Source: Allacma fusca (lineage: Eukaryota > Arthropoda > Collembola > Symphypleona > Sminthuridae). Taken from it: a DNA stretch of 64,000 nt. Shown one piece after another: positions 12,101 through 25,915 of this stretch. How positions within the stretch are numbered: position 1 is the first letter of the stretch; every line of letters begins with the position of its first letter. Under the pieces are notes generated by a model. The model did not search any database, was not told the origin of the DNA, and saw nothing but the letters and a program-made list of their open reading frames with translations. A program made the position numbers and the translations under genes. The stretch is from positions 21,935,067 through 21,999,066 of the forward strand of contig OX359245.1 in the NCBI GenBank assembly GCA_947179485.1. The letters run 5' to 3'.

Positions 12101-15100
12101 AATGGAACTCGCTGGAAATATGGTTGCTGTAAGGCAAACGCATGGAGCGCCTTGCTCACACATTCGGACATACTTTTAAAGTTCTATAAATGGAGATTAA
12201 ATAGACGAATTATTTAATGACACGATTATTTAAACATGAATTGTTAGACTCGTGATATTTGCAATGTTCACAATGTATGGAACTACCCGCAGGACAGGAA
12301 GGTTCTGGAATAATACACATATTCTTGCGAAATTACTACTAATACGTGATAATATAAATATAAACACAATTGAATGTTTAAAACAAGAAGGCTACAATTA
12401 TCTGCATAATAAATTGCCATTTCAGTAACTAATTACAATAGGTGAAATCGTGAATGGATTAACTTAGAAGATATGACCTTTTAATGAACAAAAAGGATTG
12501 TTACAAGCTTCAAAGAGACATCTTCTAATTCTAGCTTATTTACAAACGATATGTACAAATATGTATGATGAGTGTGAGGAACAGGAGAGAAGGAAAGAAG
12601 GGGCGCGCACACGCGATCCACAGGAGCTCCTATTATTCCGACGGCAATGGGCAAGCAGGAACAAATGTGACAATCGGTCACCCACTGTGCATGACATGAC
12701 AGTCTATAATGTAATCAAGTGCTTACACTAGGCTTTGCTTATGGGTGGGGTCTTCTCTTTCCATTGAATTTGCTGAACACTCAACCTATTCTCATTTCAT
12801 GTTCATACCAAAATATCGTTATACATTTTTGGGTTCTCTTTCAAATTCATAAAGAATTACCTATTTCTGAAGTATTACAGACGTTTGAGGGACAGAAGCT
12901 AATAGTTTACCTATGAAGTGGTCTACAGCTCTTGACATCTGACAATGAGATTGCTGAGCAGTATATCATGTGCTGATTAAATACAAAATCTAATGGTTGG
13001 AAGAACATACTGCAAGACTTGTATATGTTAAAATGGTCAAGTGAATAAAGAAAAAAAGGGAGAAAATACGGGAATGAATTGGAAGACGAGAATTCAAGGG
13101 ACTTCCATACTTACGCGTGTGTTGCTCTACAGACTGAATTGACACCGCTGACTACTCGTTGGTCTATAATTGTGTCATAAGAAAAGAAGTGAATTCATTT
13201 AAAAACGCAGAAAGTTCTTGCGCGATGTGAGAAGAAAAGCAAAGATTAGTCTGTCTCTTGACTCCGTTGAGATTGGAATGCTTATTATGCCGAGGATGAA
13301 TTCCTTCAGTAGTTTGGAAATAGATGGGAAGGCTGAAAGACCAAAAGTACATACTTTTGTAAATGGATCCCATTCATTTGCATAGGTGCGAAATAACTCA
13401 ATGTTGTTTCTTACAAGAAATTCTAGTAAGATACTGAAGCAAGTTAAAAGCTGTATCTCACTCCCTTCACCCTTCTTCCCGTTCTTCCAAATGTTGGTTC
13501 CCATATTACCTATTTGGGAAATGAAAATAGGACATAGGAAAAGTCAGGAAAAAGTTGTGATGACAATTCTTGTGTTTAATTCTCGTGTCCATTATGGTTA
13601 CTTGGGATTTGATGGAAGATGCGATGCGGGTGTGGGAATTTAACTATGTCATTGGTAATAAAGGGAAGTTAGTTGGAAACTAAACATATGGAAGACAACA
13701 CGTTCAAATCCTTGCATAAGACATAAATAAGGTTGAGGACAGCAACCATAAATTGCTGATTGGACACACTCCAGAGATTGTTACATGTTAAGTGCGCTTT
13801 GTTTCACCAACTCTCAATCCTAAAAATACGCAAGTTTTCCGAGCTCCAGCGCTAGACAAGTTCGAGTCGAGTCATTTCTCGGGCATCCCTTAACTTACGT
13901 CAGTAATCCTTAGCCGCAAACTTACAGCCGCTATTTCTGCATACTGTCACTTTGTTTCTGTGGATTTCGAGGAAAACTTACATACAATTAGGTAAACAAT
14001 GAAGTCAAAAAGTATGCAACCGTAGAATGATTGTAATGTAGTATAGTCACTAGATACATAAAAACTATATCAGTTTTTCAGAAATAAATGCAGGAATGGA
14101 GAGGGAAAAGTGAAACAATGTTAATTCATGCGGTACTTGTCTTGCGTACAGTTATGGTTGCAGTGAAAGCTGGGAGTGCTTCGTTATGGACTGATGGAAA
14201 TCTTTACAATGTGCCAAAGATTGCTCTGTTCCTCACTTGTTTTGGCCACGCTTTTGACTTGAGCATAAACATTGCACTCTTTTCTTCATTAACGAATTCC
14301 CAAAATGTGCTTCAGGAACAAGCATATTACATCATGCATTTGTGTACTTGTGTAGGTATGTACATAATTATAGATACACGTAACTTACGGGGCATGTACA
14401 TGTAGAATGTGTGACAGATGCAGACGTACCACTATAGCCGTGCACCGCATTTACATCAATATAGTTCTTGAAGTGACTCTCATCTTCGGGGTTTATTACA
14501 TTTAAAACATATGCTACTATTTAAGCATTCAACCTGTGGGCTACCTTTCTTAACGGAACTGTAGGGTTTAGTTAGTGGCAGGCAGGAGGCCTTCATTTTC
14601 ATAGTTACAAGTCACTTTACCTCTCCACGTCTGAATTGATCTTTTCGTTTTCATTGTGTGTTTTACGTAATTTCTGGGAAACGAATTTTCCTTTACGAAG
14701 GTCACGCAAGGAATTTGTTAGACAAACAGGTTTGAACGTAATGACTTAATACAAGCAAAAGTGAATGATTTTCGTGGAACTGTTGCTGGTTTGCAAGATT
14801 AGATTTCACCAAAACTGCTTGGATTTCACGGAGCTGTCGCTAAATAAAGATAAAAGTGGAGGGAGTTAATTAAGCAGGGTAAAAGTGATGCACGACTGCT
14901 GTCGTAAAGAAAATACAAGCATTTACTCATTGCAGAGAAGAAGTGTGGAATTGGTGCAACTTCACTTGCTTTTATCCCGTTACATTTGCTTCATGGCAAC
15001 AGCTTTTGTCTGTTTCTGGTTTACATTTAGATGACAATGTTAGTAGTCAAGTACACGGGCACAGAGCATCAAGCCTAGCGTTTGTTTGCGTTCCTCAACT

Positions 15101-18100
15101 TATTATTAAGCTTGTTTTTTTCTTCTGCCACACGTTTGCTGCTGCACAGAATAGCATCAACTGGAGTTGTTCCTTACCAGACCATGTACTCAATTCCATT
15201 TAAATGGTAACTTTGTTATTTGTGTATGCATGGGGAGCTAGGGGAGTAAGGAAATGTGAATCAGAGAAAAACCCATCGGAATTCCTTGCCTTTGAAAAAT
15301 GTCCTTGTAAGAATTCCAGCAAATGCATATCATGATCATAGTCATTTCTTGTGCGGATTCCTTTTCCTGCACTTGGTTTCTACATAATAAGGCACTCTAT
15401 TGCATTTGCATCTGAATTTTTTCTGTGACGATCCCCAAAAATACGATAAGCCATTCTCACAGAATCCACTCTCATTTTATAAAAAATGTACTCGGAGAAT
15501 ATTCTGAGATCCACCAGAAACGATGAGAGAGGCCGTGTGAGTTACTAGGAAAAAGTACTGACCAAATTGTATAATGGCACAACGAAGGCTTGTTGTCGCA
15601 CCACTGACAGATGCGTCATAAAAATGATAAATGACGGCACACGTCAAGAATCTGTCGATTCCAACAAGTTTCTCACTAACGGCTTTACAACAAGAAAAAC
15701 ATTCCCCTGGTAGTTAGTTTTTCTTCGGCATCAATTTCCTTTCTTCCCTGAGATCTCCGCATCCGTTAAGGCCACAACAAAGTTTGCAGCAGTTGGACAA
15801 ACACCCAGTAATCTTTAAGAATAACGAGTACATTGGTCTAATGAGGACACAGTTGTTAATATCATGTTATTTAATGTCATGGGGACAAATCGTAACCTGT
15901 TTTGTTGTCTATTATTAATACTTAAGTTATAAGTTTTGTAAAACAGTTTTATGAATTTCCTTAAAAACGTGGTAAGAGTAATAATTAATTACTACTAATA
16001 AATAATATAATTATTATGTAAGTACAAAAATTGAGTGATAACCTAAGAAAGTAACGATGAGAAGGAAACGTACTTGGAAATATTGTTAGAGCTACCGAAT
16101 ATTTTACAGCAATGTAAGAAATGTTGGATTGTAAAAATCAGGATGCATGTGAGAAGAATAGTAGTCGCGTTGAGAAAGTAACAAGCGTTCCAAGGACCAG
16201 CCTGGATACAATTAAGTAATCGAAACCTTTCCTCCAAGATGCAAAAAACTGCCAACTACTTAGGCTCAGTCTTTCAATAGTGTCTTCAAGAAACTCAAAT
16301 AGAATCGATGGGAGTAGCATCCGAGAAGATAAGCCTCATTCAATGGGGTTCCAAACGGAAATCATGTTAACAAAATGAGTTTTGAAAACATATTTTCCGC
16401 TGTACTTGCTTCCTTCACTCATCATCATTCTGCTGCCTGATTGATTCCTTCAAATTATATTTGATGAATGATGGAAACTACTTGAAATCTCACCAGTCTC
16501 TTATGGGAAGGAGGAATATTGTATCGCTATGTTGACACTAACACAAATTCCCTTGGAAGGGAATGTATGTAGATACATGTAAAGAATCTTGGGATTGTGT
16601 TGCCTACCGATTGGAGAGAATTCAAAGAGATTTGAAATCTGTTCGGACCAGGGAATGGAATAGAGAAATGAGGTCCAAAAAGCGGCCTTAAAAGGGTTAC
16701 AAAGAACTTTAAAGGAGCTGAGCCGTTATTTATGTGCTTAATTAAAGGTTAATGATAATTGGAAGATATGAGACTGTACGAGATTAAATTTTATGATCTG
16801 GATTTCAATAGACCCTAAGCGCTCATTATTATTCAGCCAACTTATCTGCCACCGAACAAGCATAAAGAAAAGGAACGCTCACATATGTATATTCCCCCGT
16901 TGATCACAACTTATCATTCGTCTATATAATAATCTAGGCAATAAAAACATAAAAGTATCATACGCTTGCATCTTGGTAGGTAGTTGCTCAGGAAGCCAAA
17001 CATTACATACGCATTGTGGATGTTTACAGCCAACATCTTTTCAGTCACTGCCCAGGCTTTTGCTTACTCTAACCCTCAAATTTAAACCACATGAAAAAAA
17101 GTCCAGTGGTTGGAAGCAAAGAAGCCAAGTAATTGTTCATTCATAAGTATTTGAGATTCGGTATGCCCTTTGGACGGATGGCAATAACTAGAGTGAGGCA
17201 GAGCAAGACTAGTACCGAAGCTAACTGAGTACACATTTGCTGACATATATCCGAACTAATAGGGAATAAGAACACACTATTTGTTTTCCTCCTTATTGTT
17301 CATGCTATCTTCGCCAACAGCCTTTATGATTCAGGGCCATCAATTGAGTATGCAGTACACTCCTTTATAGAAGAAGTTACAGAAGGACGATAACACGCAA
17401 ATAAGCCGCGCTACTCTGTAAGGTGTAATAAAAAGAAGAACGTAGAGGAGATCAAGATTGGGTTGACCAGGGAGAGAGAGAGAGAGTCGCAACACCGGTC
17501 GTAAAGTACGACGAGAGGGACAGAGTGTGTCGAGCGTTAATGGTTTGAGATTGGTGCGGATCTTTGAAGTTACTGGACCTCCCAGGAAAAACTTGATCTT
17601 TTATTGCTTGACGACACGTGAGATTCAATCTCTCATTCTCTGGCCACTGAAGCTCATTCAAATGAAGAACGGAGGTCCTAGAGAAAAACAAACATTCTTG
17701 CAATCTCAATATCATTGACTCCCCGCATTTTAAGTGCTTACATCACAAACCCGCGTAGTTTAATTTATTTTTCACTACCAGCAGCTTTTTGAATTTTTTC
17801 ATCTCATGCATTCCGCCACCTACAAATGATCTTTAGCAAATCGTCCGAAATACATCTTCATACCTACAAATTCTAACTTCGTATCAAGACGTTGAAGCCC
17901 TTAATATCAGAAAACAAAAGTATGGTTTAGTTAACACTTTTTCCCACTTATTCATGACGACAAAAAATTTGTAATTACTACTGGGAGTTTTGATTTTCTC
18001 CCGTGAGTTATTATTTTTACCTGTTTTCAAAATAATGCCCAATAGAGATAACAATAAGAGGAAAACAATGTGAAAGAGAATAAATGGACTTGGAGTTTGA

Positions 18101-19424
18101 GCCTTTGGCTTGAGACAAGCCAGGGAACTGTGGAATCAGTGAAATTGGTAAAGTTTTCAAGGGGGCACAAGAAGAGCAGCATCAGAAGAGACGAGGACGT
18201 TTAACAGATGTCAAGGCAGATTTCGGCTTCCTTTTCTGTTCTTCTCCGGATGAAATTCAACTCTGCCCGAGCGTAATAAATCAAGTGTTGGAGCAAGTGT
18301 CGAGCTCTAAGTGCTTTTGCTTTTCCCATCGCTTTCCTTATTCTTCATTTCTCGAAGTTTCATTGAAACCTTCCCCCTTTGTTTCCATCAGGAAATGTTT
18401 TGAGATGTCCATAGTATTTGCTAATACTGCAGTAAAATTTACTTCAGTAATAGTTCCCCAAACCATTTTTCCCGCTTGCGAGAAGGTTCTTTGCAATAGT
18501 TGGATACTATACGCTGGTTCGATAATAGTACTCATCCGTTAGTTATTTGCAGGGTAAAAGTTAGATTGTAGGAAAGCTCATAAAAGGTAAAGTTATGAAT
18601 CGCTCCTGTCTTCCCCCTTCATGTCATCAACGGCTGACAAAGTGTGGGAAAGTGAGGAAGAGTCTGGAAAACAATTTCCCCGCACAAGAGTCCTTGAGGA
18701 ACTGGCCTCGCTGTGGATAGGATAATTGATAATTCAGAAGACTGAACTTGGGATTAAGTTCGAGACACGGAATGAGATAAGATGCATATTGGTTCGAGAC
18801 AATGAAATATTCCAGCGAAGACTGAAGCTCAAAATGAGGAAGCTTACACTGTGGTCAGCATGTTGGAAAAATATTTATTACGATCATAAAACGGTGTTCC
18901 CCTGGAGTCTTCTCCTTAATGTGTCTGTTGAAGGAAAACGGGAGAAACAATATTGAGAGGATGAGAAAATGAAAGTGAAAGAGTGCATAAAAATAATTCG
19001 TAGCGCTTTTTCGTCATTGGAATGAATATGTGAAATGTGAGCTGGGTTGAGCAGGATTTTCAGAATATTTGTAATATTCCAAATATTTGCACGCACGGAT
19101 TCCTTCTCCCCCCTGATATGTGCTCGCGAAGGCATAATGCTCATCTCGTTGTAGTGAGGATGAAGCCAAGGCAAAGAATACTTATGGGGAGGATACGCAC
19201 ATATCTTCCTTAGCTTCAATACCTCAATAAAACATTTGTCATTCTCATTTCATGCTTTGTCATGCCTTTTATTAGTTTTCTATGTCCGCATATTGCCTGA
19301 AATTGCTCAATACCTCTCTCTCTCCATTGCAGTCTCATTTCTTGCCCCTGGTTCTCCTCACAATGCTTCAATGAATAAAATTTACTCATTTTCCCGGTCA
19401 CTGTTTTTCTTGCACAATTTCACA

Positions 19425-19450
19425 ATCATTATCATTATCATTATCATTAT
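19425..19450. repeat. ATCATT microsatellite
   Basis: A run of slightly more than four perfect ATCATT units, giving a poly-isoleucine track in one open frame. Confidence 0.9.
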
Positions 19451-22400
19451 AGAGTATGTATCTCGATATTACATCCATTGAGTATCCATCACTGTAAGTG
19501 AGAGCACATCGATTTTGCTCAAGTGATCTTTTCAGGAGGAATACATGGGTTAAAAGGACTTGTGAGGACTTGGGAGGATTTGAAATAAAAAATGTACAAA
19601 TATAGTAGACCGAGAAAATAAAATAAAGTTAGTTCCTGCGCGAGGACATGGAATGAGATGCGAACAAAAAAACAGAAAAAGTTGGGACATGGAGGAGAAG
19701 AGAATGGGAATGGAATTTCTTGAAGTTAAGTTAAAAGATGAAGAAAGTCTGTGATAAAGCCCCGGCCGGACGAAATATAAGTAGACGCACGTTATTGGAT
19801 TGTATTGTTTGCAAGTCATGGCACGAGCCTCGAAATTCTTTTGAAAATATTTGGAATCCTTTCCCTTTCGAAATTATCCTTCGTCTGCTTCATCATCATC
19901 CTTCGTGTACGCATATTTTTCTTTTATGTATTTCAACAACTTCTCAGATCCTTCCTTCCCTCTCGTCAAATTATCCTCACAGCTTCTAACACGTTCCTAC
20001 TTTTCCACGGAATTAATGACTCATTCTGCATTTCATTTTTAATCTTAATTCACTTCAAATATCTGACCACCCTGGGATCTCATGTAAAATCGTTGGTGTT
20101 GCATTATCTTATCAGCTTTCTCCACAGAAATATTTCCTAAAATTTCAAGAAACCCGAGATGGCCTCTAATTGCATGTAATTACTAGGCACACATCAGTGA
20201 TGTGACTACGTATTGATAGAACTAGATATTGATCAGAGTGGCCCTAAAGTGGAAATTGGCTCCCCGGAATCTGGATTGAGGATTTTAGGTATGTCATGAG
20301 AATGTACCCAGGAGAATGAAAGCCAAGTGTTTGGGAGAGTGACCACTCCACAACTGCTGAAAATAGAAGTAAATTCCAATTGATTGTGGTTTTGTGAATG
20401 TTGTGAGGATGTGGAAAGTTGGATTAGAGTGAGGAGAGAGGAGGCCGAGTTGATTACCAGACATGGAAAGGAACAGAAATGTTGGTATTAAAAAAGTTGA
20501 AGCGAACATTAACGACGTAATAACGTTAGTGAAGGAAAAATATTAGAGAAAACAGCGGTTAGGGAATTACACTGAAAAATTCCAGTCCTGAAAGCTCTCA
20601 GTTTGTGCGGGAGATGAAACAAATGAAGAGGATGAACCGAAGCAACGTCGAGTAAATGTGAAAGACTAGAAGCGCATTTCTAGCATTCCAACGGTTAGCA
20701 AAAATATTTTATTTCTTTTCAAGTTGAGGGCGAAAGCCGTAAGTCTGGGTCCGACCGGCACGCTAAAACATTGATGCAGTCAATGAGTCAGAGTCAGATT
20801 GAAAGCGAGAGATGCAAGGCCTAATACAAAGATAACCGCAATTCAAGTCATTTTCGTGGACTGTATAACTTTACCCCCCACCAACAATTCCAACATCATA
20901 CACCGCAGGAAATGGGAGTTGTAGAAACCAAGGAAATGTTTGAATTTATCAAAATCCTCGAAAAGAGCGTTCTGGTGATGGAAATTCCTCTGACCGGGCT
21001 GAGGAATAAGCAAACATTTAGACACTAATGTCAGGAGATAAGGGAAGGGAAAGATTTGGCAGATCCACCAACTCTGCGAATTTGTTTGTGTCAGCGAATT
21101 AATTTAAGTTTATCAGTTAGGAAGAATAAATTAAAGGGACTACGACAGCCTGCTTCAATTGTTTTCCACGTCTTTAAATAAAATTCACTTGCAGAGCTAA
21201 CAGCTGAAAAGACAAAGACGAAAACAAACTTTTTTATTCTCGTCAAGGCACATCTGGATCATTTTGTCTCCTGTTCATAGCATAGTTTCGGATTCTAAAT
21301 CGTCAGTCCTCTCCTACACAGAAAGCCACATTCATGTCACACAAGAAATCCTAGCTTCCATTACTCCGCATCTAATACATATCAAATTCGAGTACCCATA
21401 TCATTTAGAGCTTTCTTAAGCAGCCTTAGTTTTCTGCCTGCCATGCCGCTCAATGTTTGGTTTGTACTGTAGTGTGACTTTTGGCTTGTGCGGCTTGGTC
21501 GGCACTCAGGAGCTCCGAAAAGTTTGTGAAAATGACTGTGGTGAAATGTAGCTGAGATATGCAATAAGGCAATCGCATGCCGCAGCTCCCAATGTGTAAT
21601 CACCTCCATACACCAAATCTCTAGAAAAACCAGAACTATAGAAGATATTGCATTGTACAGTATTTCATGTAACAAGAAAAGGAGGATCACACTAGCTCAA
21701 GTGTCGTCCTTCTATTTCTTGGCTGACTGTCCTATCTGTACTGCGTGAAACATCTCAGTGTCTCTCCCTTTCCTTCTTTTCCAGTCTAAAATAAGACAAG
21801 AAATCCTCACAATAGTAATGAGACGAAGAAAATTTCAAGTAATCACAGAGACAACTCTCAACTTTTAAATGAGAAAAGTTATAGAATCCCCTATTCTTTT
21901 TTACATGTTCCGTTCTTTCTTAATTTACCTTCCATCTCCGCACTCCACTCCATCCCATATCTTGTCTTTTCAGCTTTAGCTCAATTCTTCTATGCTTCTC
22001 CATTGTCAAAGGGCACATTTGTCTTTTGCAAGTGATTATTAATTTCCAAAGATCAAAATTAATATGCTAAATCCCCATTATCGTTATTGCCTGTAATTTG
22101 ATCATTCTCGTTTAAATTGTGAATACTTGGTTGACATTGCTCTTGTGTCGTACGTTTCCACTAGTCTCATGGTATAAATACTGTGAATATACAAACAGTC
22201 ACTTTTCGGTAATAACCCATGTCTTACAAGTGTGGAACAACAAGTTTAATCGTAACCCACAGAGCTGAGAATATTCTGCCTGCCTCAATTAAAAACATAA
22301 CATATGTAATTATATATTACCTACTGGTGTATACAAAACATGCATATGTATGCATATTATCTGCTGAAATGTTTTTTGAAAAACGTTTACGCTATTAATA

Positions 22401-24470
22401 AAATATTTGTCGTTACGTGCGAGCACTTAAAATATTCCCTTGAAACATTAGGAATTTTGAAGCAAAACTGATCGCAATAATAATTTATTGTTATATTGAA
22501 TATAAAAAAGAAAGCTGGATGGCAGTTTTGGAGTTAAATAATGGTCTAGAGTACTTGTATTTGCTGGTAAATAAACAAGCTTGCCATAGGAAAACGTGTG
22601 TGAAGATATTCGCTAAAGGTCTTGAAAACAATATAGATTCGAGACAGATGCAGCAATGTTAATATTTTTGATGAGATGACAATTTATTTAGTTTGGGTCC
22701 TGCCACAAGAAATACTTAACACTCTACGCGTTACTCGTAGCTATTTTTTAGGAATTTTTAAAACTTGGGTAGGAATCAAACTCCGTACTTATGTCAAGCT
22801 GAAGCAGCCTATACAATGCTCTTTGCTATTTTAAAAATACTTGTAACACACATGTAATTACTAAAATCATTCAAATTATGCCAAGCATTTGACATAGCAA
22901 ATTGTATTATATTATTCACTATGAATTTGTTTTCCTTTGTTCTTGCAGGGGCATTAGCTCTCATCCATTACAAATTAAGCTAAACATGTCAATTTTATAA
23001 ATTAATTAGTTAACCCACGTATGTACAGACATGCTGAAACATGGACGTAATTATAACAAACCATTTTCAGCAGTTTACATTTGTTTTTAACAGTATGTAA
23101 ATTATTGCACAATAATTCGTCAAAATAAACAGGGTCCATTCATGATGTACTTTGAATGTGTAGAAATATCCATACCATCATCACATCCAATGGACCAGTT
23201 TTACTTCAATCTTTTGAATTCCCTGGTTTTTCTATATTCAACTATAAAACATATTACCAACAATCCATAAATAATATTGTCTACTGCCAGTGTGAACTGA
23301 GCAAGTGGCTAGATACCAAAAGCATGATCATCATATTGTTATTGTAGTTAATATTTAATTTGACTAAAAAGAGCGATTCGTTTTATGAATGTCTTTCCCA
23401 AGCAATTAGCTTCCTGCACTGTGCCTATTTGACTTTACACAGAACAAATCAAATAGCAAAAACAACCTTAGAATGAAACGTTTATCTATTACTTTAAAAA
23501 ATCAGCGATCATAAAAGCGTAGAGGAGAATCATGATAATATTGGGTTAATGTGGACATTGGACCCAAAATCAACGCACCCTGTCTGGTAAGCACACTTTG
23601 AGCAAGCGTAGCTCCATTGCTTTATTTATGATAGTTAGCCTGTAGTAATTTTGTGGATGAAAGCCTAAACATAATAATGCTCATTTGTATGATACCGAAT
23701 TCAAGATTAGATTGGTGTACTACAGACGATTTCACATGACGTTCCTTTGGTTCCAATGAGAGTGTTAGTATGTTTATCCTAATTCAATAAAAATATGCAA
23801 TTCAACTAAATCTTCTATTTGTCAATTCAGAAGCGAAGCTTTGTGTTTTATCTAAATATAGATATACAGTAACAGCATAAGACATTACAGTATGTCAGTC
23901 TTTCGGAACTTTGACGGAAGCTGCAATCTATTTCAAATTATTCTGACAAAAATTCGAATCATCTCGTCTTATAATTCTTTGCCGGCGTCATACAGTTTGA
24001 AGTTTTAAATTGCATGAACACACTTGCCTTGCACCAGCGATTAGTTAAATTTTTCATGCACAAACATTATATGTAATTGATCGGCTAATCATTTATTTTT
24101 GGTAAGGGTCTCGAGACACATATACTTTTTTATGAAGTGTCATGTACAGTCGTGTCGCTTTTAGAGGGGCTTCGAAATTTCTAATAACTACCAGGATAGT
24201 TTCTAGTTTGGTAAGTAGTTTAAACATACATATTTTAGAAGCACAGTGAACTAATTTTTAAAATGGCTTTTACAAATTGAACTTTCTGACATCAAACCCT
24301 ACCAAATCGACTCCAGTGAGCTTGTTTCCAGCCTATTCATTTTTCGTAAGCCCTGTGTATTTCTACCAATTTGAATAATCAGATGTATGTATTGAGCATC
24401 TACAGTATATATTCAGTTTCATGAAATACTGCATTCAGGAGTAGGGACGAAGTGTGAGTGCTTTATTGTT

Positions 24471-25906
24471 CGATGTTCCCCAGGCACTCCGGAATAATGA
24501 AGGACAGGGGGGACATTGTCCCTCCCAAGAAATGTCAGGGAGGGACAGGCTATACTACTGTCCCCCACTTTTTAAGAATCAAATTAACATTTTTTGCTGT
24601 CAATTTTCAATTTTTTTAAAAATCCTCCACAAACTGCTATTAGCTGTATTAAAAAACTCGAAACAAACGATCTCTTGTAAACAAAAATGTTTACACAAAT
24701 TGTAAAATATCTTCTTCACCCTGGTATAATTATGCATACATGTGGAGATTGGTTCATCTAGGTAACTACCAGAATCGAGTAGTGAAAGTAGCGGGCCGTA
24801 ACACTGCAGTCCAAAATAGATTTTTTAATGCTACCGTTTTCATCCTTGAAAATGATTTTGAACTTATTTAAATGATTTTATGCCAGTATTACAATAAACT
24901 TTCAGGGTTGAAATTGTGTGATAGTGTGATTATTCAGACAGTAAATTAGCAACGCAACGGGGCCCATCAAGAAATTAGAGGATATTTTTCTATCTATCAT
25001 TCTTTAATTGCTATTGTTAAATTTGGAATATTATTTCCTCCTATGTTTGCCGAACATATTGACCTCCCCTTGCCAGATAAATCCAAGCCAAAATCTTGGC
25101 CTGGATCAAAAGTTTGAACAAGTTAAAACATTTGCTTTAAATTTCGTCCCAAACTCATGCCAGACCAATAAATCTGCTCCAAAATGTCGCACCAGACAGT
25201 TAATACCATTCCTGTATTACGAGATTAATGGACAATTTGCTAGGAGCAATTAATAAACTCGATAGGTTTTAGCGCGCCGATATTATTGAAAAGAACGGAA
25301 CTGAGTATTAAAATGACACCCAAGGAGTTTATTTCAGGATATTGATAATTATCATGAAATATTGTTGTTTGGTGAAACATTTACATCAAAACATTCACCG
25401 ACACAAAATTTGGTTTGTTCCATCGCATTGAAAAGGCCATGCACTTCTAAGGCAGTAAATCTACTGGAGAATGTTCCTTGGACGAAATTTGTGGAACAGA
25501 TCGTACGGAATGGTTCTACACTTGGACCAGACTAGACCAAAAATCAAAGAACTGATTGGACCATTCCCGGAACTAGACCTCCAATCAGTGAAATGATTCT
25601 TTGATACCTCTATTTGAAATCCATAAAATTTTGATTTTATTTAGTATGTGTAAGAAAATGTTTCTAATATAATGAGATTGAGTTGGTGTCTTCTATGAAA
25701 GCTTGTTCTTTTGAAAAAATAATCTTGGAATAAAAATGAAAAGACGAATATTTTCCATGCTTATATGAGCTAACTAACGAAAAATAATGTGTAACCTTAT
25801 AAATATATATGTACATACATACGTTTGAATGTGGCCACTAGCAAAGTAACGAAAACTAATTTTAAAATGTTGTCCCCCCCACTTTTTCGGACGTTCCGGA
25901 GTGCCT
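24471..25906. mobile_element. Non-autonomous DNA transposon with AGGCACTCCGGAA termini (~1.43 kb)
   Basis: A perfect 13 bp inverted repeat, AGGCACTCCGGAA, lies at 24,482-24,494 and in reverse at 25,894-25,906. Both ends continue into G-rich/C-rich tracts (GGACAGGGGGG on the left, CCCCCCC on the right), so the similarity extends loosely inward. The direct repeat CTTTATTGTTC is found at 24,461-24,471 and 25,905-25,915, and its TTATTGTT core abuts the right end. An 8 bp duplication would suit a hAT element, but the left inverted repeat is offset from its copy by about 11 bp, so this is not settled. No transposase-like frame is visible inside. Confidence 0.6.
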
Positions 25907-25915
25907 TTATTGTTC

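Larger units (their letters stand above)
3705..24460. other. Long AT-rich stretch with no recognisable gene
   Basis: About 20 kb without a coding region I can support. The open frames here are short (up to 116 codons), scattered over both strands, low in complexity and show no familiar domain. Small simple repeats occur (9.1 kb and 19.4 kb, listed separately) and a GA run at about 17,470-17,486. Since the vg exon is on the minus strand, this region could be vg intron or 5' flank. Small exons of fewer than about 100 bp would escape inspection by eye. Confidence 0.5.

Noticed and set aside
14088-14405. 105-codon plus-strand frame starting MQEWRGK
   Set aside because: No recognisable domain, no splice support, and surrounded by non-coding DNA.
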